In this document: positions 1 through 10,610 of the stretch, in pieces
How the letters are laid out: the number at the start of each line of letters is the position of its first letter
Position numbering within the stretch: the first letter of the stretch is position 1
Translations under genes and position numbers: made by a program
From: Turbatrix aceti
Taxonomy: Eukaryota; Nematoda; Chromadorea; Rhabditida; Panagrolaimidae
Direction of reading: 5' to 3'
Assembly: GCA_963969345.1 (NCBI GenBank)
Contig: OZ017767.1
Coordinates: forward strand, 682,001-746,000
Length of the DNA: 64,000 bases
The notes under the pieces: generated by a model
Databases searched by the model: none
The model's input: only the letters and a program-made list of their open reading frames with translations
Told to the model about the DNA's origin: nothing

Positions 1-434
1 AACTATCGTAAAAAACAACTTGCATCTGCAATAAAAATAAAAAAATAGTTACCATTGGTCATATTTTTTACACACTCTTAAATTCAGTCTGTCCAGTGCA
101 GTAGGATTTAGGCAAGGCTACCCGTCATCATTTATGCAAAAGCAAGAGACCAGCCAAGCAAGCGTTCCGTAACTAACTCTCTAGAAAACCGCATGTTTTA
201 CCCGGGTGGTGGGGTGGTCTGTCGTTGAAGTACGACGCGTCTAGAGCATAAAGCCTAGAGCCTAGAGCGCCTCCCGTCTGGTCCTGCAGAGGTGGCCTTC
301 CTCCCACCCCTCCTCTACCACCAGTATTTTTTGACAGCGCTCTCGGGCATCTGCGTCGTCGTCGACGCCATCAGTGGCGGCGTCGACGACAACAGGCATC
401 ATTCAAGCTCACAAACACAGACTCCTAGCTGGAA

Positions 435-451
435 GGGGGGGGGGGGGGGGG
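435..451. repeat. poly-G homopolymer tract
   Basis: Seventeen consecutive G residues on the + strand. Such runs are unstable in replication and sequencing, so the exact length is uncertain. Confidence 0.9.
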
Positions 452-1553
452 TGCTTCATCAGAGGACATGTCCTCCCACCACACGTGCCCGGGAAAAAAG
501 TGATAAAATCAAATTACTTCTACCCTAGTTTTTTTTTCACTGGATAGCATCATCATCAGCATCAATGTTCTTGGTTTCTGACAATTTGTCATGTGTATAA
601 AAAATTTGCCACAGCTCCAAAAAAACTTTCAGGTGAACTGGCAATTAAGTAAAAATTCCATTTCTTTCATTTTTTAATTTCCCCTGGATAAAAACAATCT
701 TTGCTCTGATGTGAGTAGTTTTATTGTGTTCTCATCAATACACCTGTTTAGCCGCCCTTACCTTCCCCTAGAGACTAGCATTGGATGCATAGTAAGTTAA
801 CGCTTTCGTATAATATGACACTATTGTTTACGTGTCTCTATCGATACTCATATGTCATTTTTTTCTTGTTAAACGTAAACGTTAAATATATTTATTGTTG
901 TTTTATTACTGCTAACATAAGCCGGAAGTTTTTGGGCCTCAGGCATTATTTTATCCGGGGTGCCTTATTTTAAAATATTTTTTTCACATGCATTTCCTTA
1001 ATTTGATAACAATTTGTCTTTTATGTAAAAAAAAGTTTTTGATTGATCATTTAAATAAACGTAATTTTTTGTTTAAAATATTTACAATTACTGTAATTCA
1101 CTGTATGTTTTGAAAAAAAACTGTTTTTTTTCATTTGACACGCCTACACAGTACTTTTCCGACACAAATCGGTTTCTAAAAGACCCATAAATAACATCAT
1201 TTCAGCTTTCAAAAACGTTACACCTTTGCAACCATTTTTATGTCGTTTGTTTCACACTTATTCCGCCTTCTTAAAAAATTGTCTGTCAAAACGATGTTTT
1301 TTGGTCCATTGCTTGGAAACAAATAATTTAACTTTTAGGCAAAAAAGGTTGCTACAGCAATTTTTTTTGTAGCACTAGCTTTCTCGAAACCCTATAATAA
1401 CCAACAAATCATTTTTTACGTGCCTGATTCGTATAAAAGCGGTCGCTTTTTTCCCGACATGTTCAGAAATTCTGACACCTTCCAGGTGCTTTTATGACGT
1501 GCGCGCTTGAAAGGTGTGAATACATCGTAGATCCATATTTTTCTTTGAATTTC

Positions 1554-1585
1554 GTACAGTGTACTGTAACTAAGATACACTGTAC
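1554..1585. repeat. short perfect inverted repeat upstream of the GPCR
   Basis: GTACAGTGTA (1554-1563) and TACACTGTAC (1576-1585) are exact reverse complements separated by 12 nt. The repeat lies about 155 bp before the GPCR start codon. It could be a dimeric transcription-factor site or chance; no function is shown. Confidence 0.5.
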
Positions 1586-1738
1586 CTACTCCCGGGGCGA
1601 AAACAAAAACGCGATGGTTTTTTGTTTACCGTAATCTCTAATCCACTCTCACATTGTTTTCAGTCACAATCGGGTAAATTGCGACAGTCCAATGTCACTA
1701 TCCTGTATTATACAATTCGTCAGTCAGCCACCAAAATA

Positions 1739-4700
1739 ATGAACGACAGCGATGCAAGCTGTGAAATAGGTTCAATACCTTTTCCCAATGCTACGGATAT
1801 TTTCAACGGTATAACAACATTTCAAGCATCCTACGGCGAAGTTCATCCCTATCTGGCAATATTTCTATGCGTCGCTGGTACCGTACTAAATATTATAACC
1901 GTAATCGTTCTTACTCGTCCACAGATGTTGTCACCGGTCAACGTGCTTCTCTGTGCCGTTGCAATGTGTGATATCATGGTTATGACGAGTTATTTTGTTT
2001 TTGTCTGTCATTTTTTGTTAGCAGCCGCACAGCGCTGCAATCACGAGGATTATAACAATGCATGGGCTTGGTTTACCATGTTTCATGCGCATGCCAGTGT
2101 CATATTCCACGCAACCAGTATCTGGTTAACGGTAGGTGTTTTTCGGCGTCTCACACGTGTTTTGGTGGTGCAGAACACATTTGTGAATGAAAAAAAATAC
2201 AATTTTTATGCATACGAATTTTGTTGCAAAGTTTTGTTTGTTTTGTATAAATTCATATTATGCTTCCTATTTTTGTTCAAAAAAATCGAAACTTCGGAGG
2301 CAGATCGTAAATTATGCCAAAAACACTTATAAAAATTTAGGTGCTTCAAAAGTCAATCAGTTTGTAACGGGGCAAATATTTTTTTGCAAGTTCTAATCAA
2401 AAATTTATAAAAAATAGGAAAACTTGCTGTTCTTACAGTAATTTTTTTGCCAAAAATCCGTGTTTTGGCTCTTTTTAAGTTTAACGAAAGAACACCAAAT
2501 TTTCCCATTTTCACAAATTTCAACCAGTGCTGGCTGAAAAAAAAATTTCCCCTTGATCCCAACTGGTTTTTGATTTATGACGCATCAAAAACTCTTACAA
2601 GTGCACTTATTCACCCCATCCGTCATCTACAGCCCGTAAAACCCATTACGATAACCGTCAATGTTTTGCCCAATCTCAGAAAAACCAAAGTACTCAAAAA
2701 TAATTCTCAAATTTTTTTCAGGTATCACTGGCTCAAATAAGGGTACTAACAATTAGAAAAGCGACAACAGTACCCCTTACCTTTGTTACATCAAACTTCA
2801 CCGTAATTTTAAGCATAATAACATGCATTATCATGACGATAGTGAATCTGCCTAATTTTATGACTTTTGAGGCAAGTTTTTTTACCATTTGTCCAAGAGC
2901 ATTGATTTTCAATTTTATATTGGCTAAGTTTTGTACGACGCATCATTAACAAAGTTTACTCGCTTAGTTTTGGGATGATGCGATGCGGTCGATGAGGCTT
3001 TTAACTTTGATTTGTTTAGCCCTGAATGAAATTATAGTTTGTTAGGGAAAACAGAAGAACGCTGGGACAAAACTTTTATTCAGACAAAAACATGGCCAGA
3101 AATTTGAGCAAAATAGACAGACAGACAGATGATCGTATTCCACAAACTATAAATTTTATAATTTTCAGATCTCAGAAATCAAAGCTTCAGACTTTCTGCC
3201 CTGTCTGGCGTTCAGCGTAGAAAGTTCAGAAGTCATGACCGAGGCAGTAGACCAGAACAACACGGACATAGGCAATCTCACACTGGTAACCAATGCAATA
3301 ATTCTCACGCTAAACAATGCCAGCACAAACACTTCTGCTGCTGACCCATTGAATTCACACAACGAATACGTCAGTGGTCTTGTTGACAGCGATTATCAAG
3401 ACGACGCTATTATTGACGATACCATTTTGGAAAACGCTACCGTATTCATGGTTCGTGCCCATGAAAAGGATTGCGTTAGGTTGAAGGTTTGAAAAAATAA
3501 TCAATAAATGTTTTATAAAAATAATAAAATTTTCAGATTGCATTCTGGTCTAATGGATTGATTTTCAAAGTTATACCTTGTTTTCTACTCACAATATCAA
3601 TTATAGCGTTGTTGAAGATTATTGCTGACGTTTCTAGGAAGCGAAAGACGCTTTGTAAGGTGTGTCTATTTTTTTATAAAATATAACAAAATATAAAAAA
3701 AATGGAAAAAATGTGACATTCTTTTTTTAAATGCATGTTTTTTGGCAAAAACGCAAAAAAAATAAATATTATAAAAAACGAAGTGTAAAACAATCTTGCA
3801 ACTTGCTCTATGAACTACTTACTTACATTAGTAAATATTTGTTTACAAAAACAACCTTTCGCACTCCAAAACTAAGTTTCAACGTTAATTAGAAGCATCT
3901 TCGCCAAAAAATAAAAACAAAAAAATGCAAATCAATCTGTCTATGTTCATGTGTACGCAAAAAAATCTTCTTTCAGGCTTTAAAAAAGAAAGTCCCAAAA
4001 GACCATACGACACCCATGCTGGTAGCTGTGTTGTCGATATTTTTGGTTGCAGAATTACCACAGGGAATCATGCTTGTCATGACAGGTGTATTTTCGCCTC
4101 AGACATTTCAGCAGAAAGTTTACCTTCCTCTTGGCGATCTCATGGATTTGCTATCACTTATCAATTCTTCAGTCAATTTTATTATTTACTGCGTTATGAG
4201 TCGAAAGTTTAGAACAGTCTTCTTCAGACTGTTCTTTACGTGTTGTAAAACGCAATTTGAGTAAGTTTTTATTTTTTTTGAAAAAAATGACGCTCTCGGC
4301 CATGACTAAATATCAAATTTCAGAAACATCGACGATTATAACAACTTTGAGCGAACAGATAATCGTCTATTTTCATCGGCACTTATAACAACAACAAATA
4401 CGAGAACCGAACAGCTGTCACACTACCCCTCAGGCGCTCCGTCATGCGTGGTCGAACAACCAAACTCCAACTCCCCCCACCAAAGTCTGCTGAGTCCTCC
4501 CCCGTCTATCCTTCTCCCCCCGCCTTCAGATGCCCCCCCAATGCCTCCCGGACGACGCTACAGTAATTTGTTAACCGTCGAAGACGCCATCACAACGGCC
4601 AAAGAAGCCTCAGGTGGGGGCAACAACCATCGCTATTCGACCTTTTCGTCCTTTGAACGAGAACTAATAATGCGCGCGAGAAACTCATCCAAACGGATAT

Positions 4701-4966
4701 CCTTTAACGTTGACAGCGAAATGTCAGAAGCTGAGAACATTGTTATCAAAATACCTACGCAGGCAACAAAGAGGACATCTTCATCGACGGCGAGCAAGGA
4801 TGGCAGACGTGTGATTCAGAGATTTAGACAAGTGCTCAAACCATTTTCGCGTATTGGAGACGCTTTATGGCGTGTGGAAACGAGCTCAATGTTGTTAAAT
4901 CCAAGTAATAGTCCCCAGAGAAGATTTAATACTATACAAACAGAAACGAATTTTGTTTCAGGGTAA
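1739..4966 (+). CDS. neuropeptide GPCR, DMSR/myosuppressin-receptor-like
   Basis: Class A seven-transmembrane receptor, most like the nematode DMSR (myosuppressin/FMRFamide-like peptide) group. Joined exons: 1739-2131, 2722-2871, 3169-3486, 3537-3659, 3977-4260, 4324-4966 (637 codons, all phases consistent). Exon 1 carries an extracellular N-terminus with an NAT sequon, TM1, TM2 and part of TM3. The DRY box is replaced by a SLAQIR-like sequence. TM6 contains AELPQG, and TM7 contains DLLSLINSSVNFIIYC, both typical of this group. The second extracellular loop is unusually long (mostly exon 3, about residues 182-287), acidic, and carries about five N-glycosylation sequons. The cytoplasmic tail is long (about 240 residues) and Ser/Pro-rich. 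Intron 2 uses a GC donor (GAG|GCAAGT). AATAAA follows at 4990. The 5' end may include an upstream non-coding exon. The ligand is inferred only from family resemblance. Confidence 0.8.
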
Positions 4967-5319
4967 CTTTTTTAACGGACGTTGCATACAATAAATGATG
5001 TACTTTTCGAACACACAACAAACTTTACGTATGTTTAGTGGTGTCTGTGTAACAGATGAATTTTCCGTAAAAAACAAATACATACAACTGCAGATTTTTG
5101 TTCAAAAAAATAAGGGGGTATGCTGGAAGAGCTGTTTTACGGACATCCATGGCAGAAAAAAAATAACAAATAAAAAAAACAAAGCACGTTGGAATTGGAA
5201 ATTTTGCCACGATAGATTTGAGGACGCTCCCATATTATTCAATGGAAGGCGGATAAAGCGCGAAATCGTATGAAAGCGTCTAAATCGTGCGATCACTTTT
5301 CAGGCCAAACATACATACA

Positions 5320-5945
5320 TCAACACAAAGAACATGTTCGGGGACACTTTTCAGTCATCAAAGATTTATACAGTGAATTGCTGCAAAGTGAAGTGTAGCT
5401 GGAGCAATCAATTGTGTCGGCACATGCTGAACTCGACGACGAACATCTTCCGCATGTCAATGCACAATTTTGTGTCATCAGATCGTTGTAAACGCTATTG
5501 GAGCACAGACTTGTGAGTTGTGCGCAGTTTGATGCAATGTTGCTGCCTAAAAAATACAAACAGTTTGTTTTAATGTTGCCTCTCACATACACGACGAGCT
5601 TCCACAGTAGCCGCAAGTTTTGGCGCAATCCTGCTGCATCAGGCTTAGATAGACTGAGTTCGTGCAAAGGGAAGTTATCGATGCGCAGTTTGAAGCCACA
5701 TCTGCACATGACGAATTGGAAACCGTAATCGACGATGAATTAGAAACTGTAGTTGACGACGAATTGGAAACTGTAGTCGTCGTGTTTGCATCGACGACGC
5801 AGCAACTGGCTCCAATGCAAGTTCCGACAGGGCACCCCCCGATACAGGGCAAAGCTTCGGTGTATCCTGCCGGACAGTCTTGGGCAACTACGATTTGAAG
5901 CAGCGCGCAGGCTAGGACGACGACTGGGATGCTGACTGACGACAT
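5320..5945 (-). CDS. secreted protein with three ShKT domains
   Basis: Two exons on the minus strand: 5945-5591 and 5546-5320 (GTATGT donor, TTTTTTAG acceptor, 44-nt intron), 193 residues. The chosen start gives a clean signal peptide ending in VVAQ; a more upstream in-frame codon would hide it. Then comes an N-terminal Cys-rich part, a Ser/Thr/Asn-rich linker of near-repeats (TVSNSSS), and three consecutive ShKT modules, each with six cysteines in the C-x6-C-x6-C type spacing and ending CxxxCxxC. The second module straddles the splice junction, and the last ends right at the stop. ShKT modules are common in nematode secreted or cuticle-associated proteins. No enzyme domain is present, so this is a non-catalytic secreted product of unknown role. 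Confidence 0.85.
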
Positions 5946-6663
5946 TGTGCAACCAAACGAAAGTGAAATATGTACAAAATGCCGTTTGTTCATTTGGATT
6001 TATATAGTATTTTATGGAATACAAATAAATATAAAAACTACAGACAGTTGACACAAAAATAAAATAAATACAATGAAGCAGAACAAGAAGGCAATAGGCT
6101 TTGTTAGTTCAGCGTAAAAAATCGACCTTCACCCGATTAGGACAATAAAACTATGCTTTGCTGTTTATTAAGCTGAATTCTGTTAGGCACAAAAGGTTTT
6201 TTAATCAGATGAACTGAATTGTTTCGTCACCTGCATTTCCGGCCTCTGTTTGTAAAAAGGTCAAGAGTTCAATCCATTTAGTGTCAGATTGTTCTAGCAT
6301 ATTCCCGTTATGGGATAATACTAGGTCTCTCTTTCATCTCTTAAAAAATTCAGTAATGAACAAAAGAGGAAAAAACTTTAAGTTAAAAATTTGAAGTCGA
6401 AATCTTCCTGAAGCCGTATCTCCAGAATGTTGGGTGCTCATAAAAAAACCTAAGGCATTGAATTCTTTTTTGGCATGTCTGTTTCTCACCACTTTATCTA
6501 TCAAGCATAAAAATCTGTGACATGAATGATGTTACATGATACATTTTGAAGTTCACAAACTCTTGGTCTGGATGCCTGACGGGAGCGGGAGGTTGTAACC
6601 GATCGGAGGATTCGGGATGATGAGCGAAGGCAGTCCGTCGGGAAGGGGAATGACCAGGTCGGG
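5946..6663. other. intergenic spacer
   Basis: AT-rich sequence between the ShKT gene and the proline-rich gene, both transcribed leftward. It would hold the ShKT promoter and the 3' UTR of the proline-rich gene. A TATA-like TATATAAAT (minus strand, about 5996-6004) lies about 50 bp before the ShKT start. No other gene seen. Confidence 0.45.
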
Positions 6664-6924
6664 CTACGCCGGAGGCGGTAATCCGAATGGTGGTGGATAC
6701 GGTAACCCAGGAGGCGATCCGGAAGGCGGCGGAGGCGGCGATCCGGAAGGCGGCGGAGGCGGCGATCCGGAAGGCGGCGGAGGCGGCGATCCGGATGGCG
6801 GCGGAGGTGGCGATCCGGATGGTGGTGGTAATCCGGGTGGAAATCCGGGTGGCGGTAGGTCTTGACCGAAAACGGCGACACCGCAGACAAGAATTGCAAA
6901 AGAAACCAAAACAATGAATTTCAT
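6664..6924 (-). CDS. small secreted proline-rich protein with GSPPPPPS repeats
   Basis: Single exon, 86 residues. A signal peptide (MKFIVLVSFAILVC...VFGQ) is followed by a mature part made almost only of Pro, Gly and Ser, with four to five perfect tandem copies of an 8-residue GSPPPPPS unit and a PPFGLPPPA tail. A TATA box lies about 40 bp upstream of the start, which supports expression. Low-complexity Pro/Gly/Ser secreted peptides can be cuticle or extracellular matrix components, but no specific family is recognised. Two other frames on each strand are also open here, a consequence of the GC-rich repeat and not evidence for more genes. Confidence 0.7.
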   Translation of the reverse strand: MKFIVLVSFAILVCGVAVFGQDLPPPGFPPGLPPPSGSPPPPPSGSPPPPPSGSPPPPPSGSPPPPPSGSPPGLPYPPPFGLPPPA

Positions 6925-6962
6925 GGTAGATGACTAATGTGAGGATAAGGTACTCTGGAGGG

Positions 6963-6969
6963 TTTTATA
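6963..6969 (-). promoter_or_regulatory. TATA box of the proline-rich gene
   Basis: TATAAAA on the minus strand about 40 bp upstream of the start codon at 6924, in the middle of GC-richer sequence. Confidence 0.6.
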
Positions 6970-7388
6970 GTCTCTGAATCCCACCCCCGGATACATCCGC
7001 GCTAAAGAATGTACCCAGCCGGAATTTAAACACCTGAGGATGAATTCCGGTATCCTTTCAATTTTTGAGAGCTTCTTTTTTACGTGCTTCAAAACAGTCC
7101 GTATCAGGCGGTAAGCAAATATTGAAACACGTCGTGGGGTACGTAAACGTAATGAGTGCATCTATTATACCCCCTTGCATGCAACTCACAAACACAATGG
7201 AAGAAATTACAATCGTTTTGTGTTCTGATGTTGACTTTTTTGAATGTTCTCAGGTTTTTATGTAGCGTATACACACCTCAGAAAATACTGAAAATGGGCT
7301 TACAGTATTGGGCTCAACCTTTATAACATTGCTGCGCCAACTTTAAACGGCGACCATGGATTTCGTCTGTATTAGTAATTACTTTTCT
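6970..7388. other. intergenic spacer
   Basis: No gene seen. It contains the upstream region of the proline-rich gene and the presumed 3' UTR of the DUF229 gene. Confidence 0.4.
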
Positions 7389-9628
7389 TTATGCACAAAA
7401 AATTGATAGATAAAAAATTTTTAATTCGATCAAAAAAAATCGATCATGTATTATTTTTTGTCCTTTGTGTAGTAAATCTTTGCAGTAGCAATAAGATTCC
7501 AATGCATTACTTTTTACACACTTGGCTTGAAGTCTGTATACATTGCTTCTTTGAAACTGTTGTGATACAATGCTGAATTTTTCTGTAGAAGTATCATGCA
7601 TCAGAAAAGCTTCAAAAGTTCCGTTCCCAGGTGTTGTTGTCCATTTAATTTGGTACACCGTTTGATTGCTGTTTTTCTGAAAAATAAATCCATGCACTCC
7701 TGATTTGACAGCAAGCGTGAGATTTGAGCATAAAGAACGGGTAACATTGTTTTTAGACAATTCTTCGTTCATTCGCTCAACGCATGCGGAGGCCATTTTG
7801 ATTGCCATTGGTGCGTTGCGACGAATTTTTGTTTTCTGGAAATCACACATACAGTATTCAAACGGAATTCTGAGTCTGTCGCAGGTTCGAGGTTCGGTAA
7901 GGGACGCGAAGAGATTTTCGCCGTAGATTATAGGATTTGGAATTCTGGGGTTTATTGGCTAAAACTGGGTTTTTGTTGTGATCAAAAAGCAAAAAAAAAC
8001 AACTAACATTCACAAGTTTTACTAATGTGGCATATATATCGTAGTGCGATATAAGCTTCTCGGAGTTGGCTTTCAGTTGATTCATTAGCTTATCACTTCT
8101 CTTGTCTTCTGGCACAGAAATCCACAAAAACGGATTATTGTCTTCAATTTCGCCAACCGTTGTTTGTCGAAAATTGCCAAATCGCATACCATGATCACCC
8201 ATGATAAACAGGTAACTGTTTTGAAAATGTTTTTCGTTTCTTTGCAGAAATCTGTAAAAGTTGTCATCTGCATGGTAGAGCCCGTTGACGTTGTCGTGAG
8301 CCAACTCGGTGTACCAAGTTTGAGAGAAAATCGGACGATCGGGATAGGTGTCGATAAATTTTTGTTGGAAATCCAGGGTATAATGCATCTGTTCTTTGCA
8401 CTGGTAGTTGTAAATTTTTTTGTAAAAATTTTGATTTGAAGTGGTAAACAATTGAAATGGCGTGAGAACATGGTGCGCAGAAGGTTTCGTAAATCCATCG
8501 CAATAGGGGTATGTAAAAACACAATAACTAAAAGCCTCGGCCGACATCGTAACATAACCAGCATCACTGAACCGAAATCCGATATACTGATCGTCATCTA
8601 AGGGAGTTTGACACGAATCATTCACGTAGTCACTCCGATATCCAACTGATAATGGCGAAGGCATAATTGGGAATATGCCTTTACCGATTAGAAAAGCATA
8701 CGCATTTGGGCGGCTGTTTGATCCTATTTTATTAAGATAGTTCATGGGTTGTGATTTCAAGTTGTTGTGGAGGAACGTCTTTGTTCGAAGCATCGAACGT
8801 TCAAAATTTGACTTTGAGATGGAGTCGATGACAATTATATGGATATTTGACAGGTTTTCCGAAGGTGCTGGGGGCAATTTGCTTCTAAATAAAACAATGA
8901 ACGTGAATTATTTTTGACAAAAAATGATCAATGATCGAAATGACAAATCAATACAGAGGGTCCGTACAAAAAGTTAGAACCGTAATGCAACCCCCATCAC
9001 AAATTCCAAAATGCCCGGTCGATGATCTCCAAGGATATCAAATGTCTCAAAAAATCTTACTCATTACGATAGATTAATGTGTGCACATTTTGATAAGTAG
9101 TGAATCCAAACATCTGGCACCTTACAAGAATTACATCACAGGAAGGTTTGGTATTATTCAGTAGCGAAGTCCAATTAGTCATTGCCAATTCTTCGTCGCT
9201 TATAGGTAACAAACATTTGTAAAAGCAGTTCAGTCTCTGGGTACCCTGAAGCATGACTACCGTATTGTTGATTATCGTAGTCAGCTCTCTAAAAGACGGC
9301 GTGCAATTTTTATTACTATCGTGATTTAGATTCAAGAATTTTTCTATCATGGGATCCACGGATCAAGTTTCGGAAGTTTGCAATGGTCGAAAAGACGTTT
9401 TGTACCGTTGTTTGTGTGTTTAATGAAGTTTGACGTTGATGAAAATTCTTTTAGCAAAACTAAAAATATGTTTTAGCTAAAATTTAATAATTACAACAAA
9501 TTATTACAATTTTTGTCGTAAGTGACATAAACACCGCCTGTGTATTTTAATGCATTTGTAACGGCGTACAATACAAAGGCACCAATAACGGCAAAAATAA
9601 TTGCGAAATGAATTAATTTCACTCTCAT
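7389..9628 (-). CDS. DUF229-family type II membrane protein, with an apparent frameshift
   Basis: Exons on the minus strand: 9628-9508, 9459-9061, 8884-8008, 7958-7389. Exon 1 encodes a signal anchor (MRVKLIHFAIIFAVIGAF...). Exon 2 has CKLPKLDPW, typical of nematode DUF229 proteins, which are related to the alkaline-phosphatase/sulfatase fold. Exon 3 holds the core: IHIIVIDSISKSNF, RPNAYAFLIG, GYVTMSAEAF, HDNVNGLYHADDNF and FIMGDHGMRFG, the last a metal-binding type motif. Introns 1 and 4 are about 48 nt. One problem: after CKLPKLDPWIP the frame hits TGA, and the downstream frame (MIEKFLNLN) is one base off at about 9345-9352, with no splice sites to reconcile them. This is either a one-base deletion inactivating the gene or a sequence error; elsewhere the frames stay open. 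Substrate unknown. Confidence 0.75.
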
Positions 9629-10121
9629 AATTTTTGCAAATACTCAACAAATACCAACCTACACACAAAATATTTTGTAGATTATCCTATCTCGTTTGAT
9701 GCATTTCAAAATCGAGTTTATATGAAAAAAAAACAAATAATGATAGCCGTTAATGTCAATTTCACATCTGGCACGCATTGAAATTTATTCTTTACTCTTT
9801 GGTCACCAAAAAACGCAAAGAGGAATAATGAATTCCCATTATTTTTAAATGACAAAAAACCGGCGTGTTAGCACCGTTTACGACAGGTCTTTTCAAAACA
9901 GCGACCTGTGTTATATGTAAATGCAGTGTAAAAAACAAACATTCCATGTTCGCGATTTTTTCAATTCTTGTCAAGTTATGCGATTTTCAAAGAAGAGCGT
10001 CGAAAAATAGTAAATACGTTTTAGTAAAGATCTTTTGTAAAAATAAATTGTATCTATTAGCTCATGACTTTTTTAAATACAAAAACAGTAAAATCGCACT
10101 GGCGAGTGCACAACACATTTA
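9629..10121. other. intergenic spacer
   Basis: AT-rich region upstream of the DUF229 gene. Open frames here are short and lack coding character or family similarity. No gene seen. Confidence 0.4.
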
Positions 10122-10360
10122 ACGCTTGACGTCGATGAAACAGATTTCATTACCTATGATAAAGAAGACAGCTGAGTAGTACTTCTTTCGAGGTTCCCGT
10201 CGCAATGCATTACGGTATTACACGTAAACTGTGCAATCATCCAGAAGCTCAGCTTGGAACACTACCGGAAGAAATATATATACCTGGAAAAAAACTCGGA
10301 AAAAACAAGTCAGAAACTCACTCCCGTTTATGTCCCTGAAGAACGCGTACGACGAACTGC
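10122..10360 (-). pseudogene. truncated, internally deleted relative of family members A-C
   Basis: On the + strand 10122-10200 closely matches the middle of exon 7 of member A (10890-10965, the CGCTTGAC..ATGAAAC and AGACAGCTGAGTAGTACTTCTTT segments). It then jumps without a gap to sequence matching the start of exon 2 (GTGCAATC.TCCAGAAGCTC.GCTTGGAAC, 10230-10262), its intron, and exon 1 (10305-10350). Exons 3-6 and the rest of 7 are missing, so a large internal deletion fused exon 7 to exon 2. No intact frame remains. Confidence 0.75.
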
Positions 10361-10610
10361 GTTTCGGTGCCGCGAAAATATTTATTCAGTTTTTTTACAC
10401 AACTCAATAAACCCTACATACTTTGGAAAACCTGACACTGCCATCCGTAACAAAATCCAAAAATTCGATCGGATGATCTTATTTGATACCTTGGATATCC
10501 TTTCGATGAAATTTCTGATCTGTCGGAAATGGCATTTTTTCGGTTCAAATTGTCATTCTGGGTCTAAAAAATCAGTGAATTTGTAATTTATTCTCCTGCG
10601 CTTATGTTCG

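Larger units (their letters stand above)
1..1738. other. intergenic/5' region upstream of the GPCR
   Basis: No convincing exon is seen. The stretch is AT-rich with homopolymer runs, a 17-nt G tract at 435-451 and a 10-bp perfect inverted repeat at 1554-1585. A TTTTCAG at 1657-1663 lies in frame upstream of the GPCR start and could be the acceptor of a 5' non-coding exon or a trans-splice site. Confidence 0.5.
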
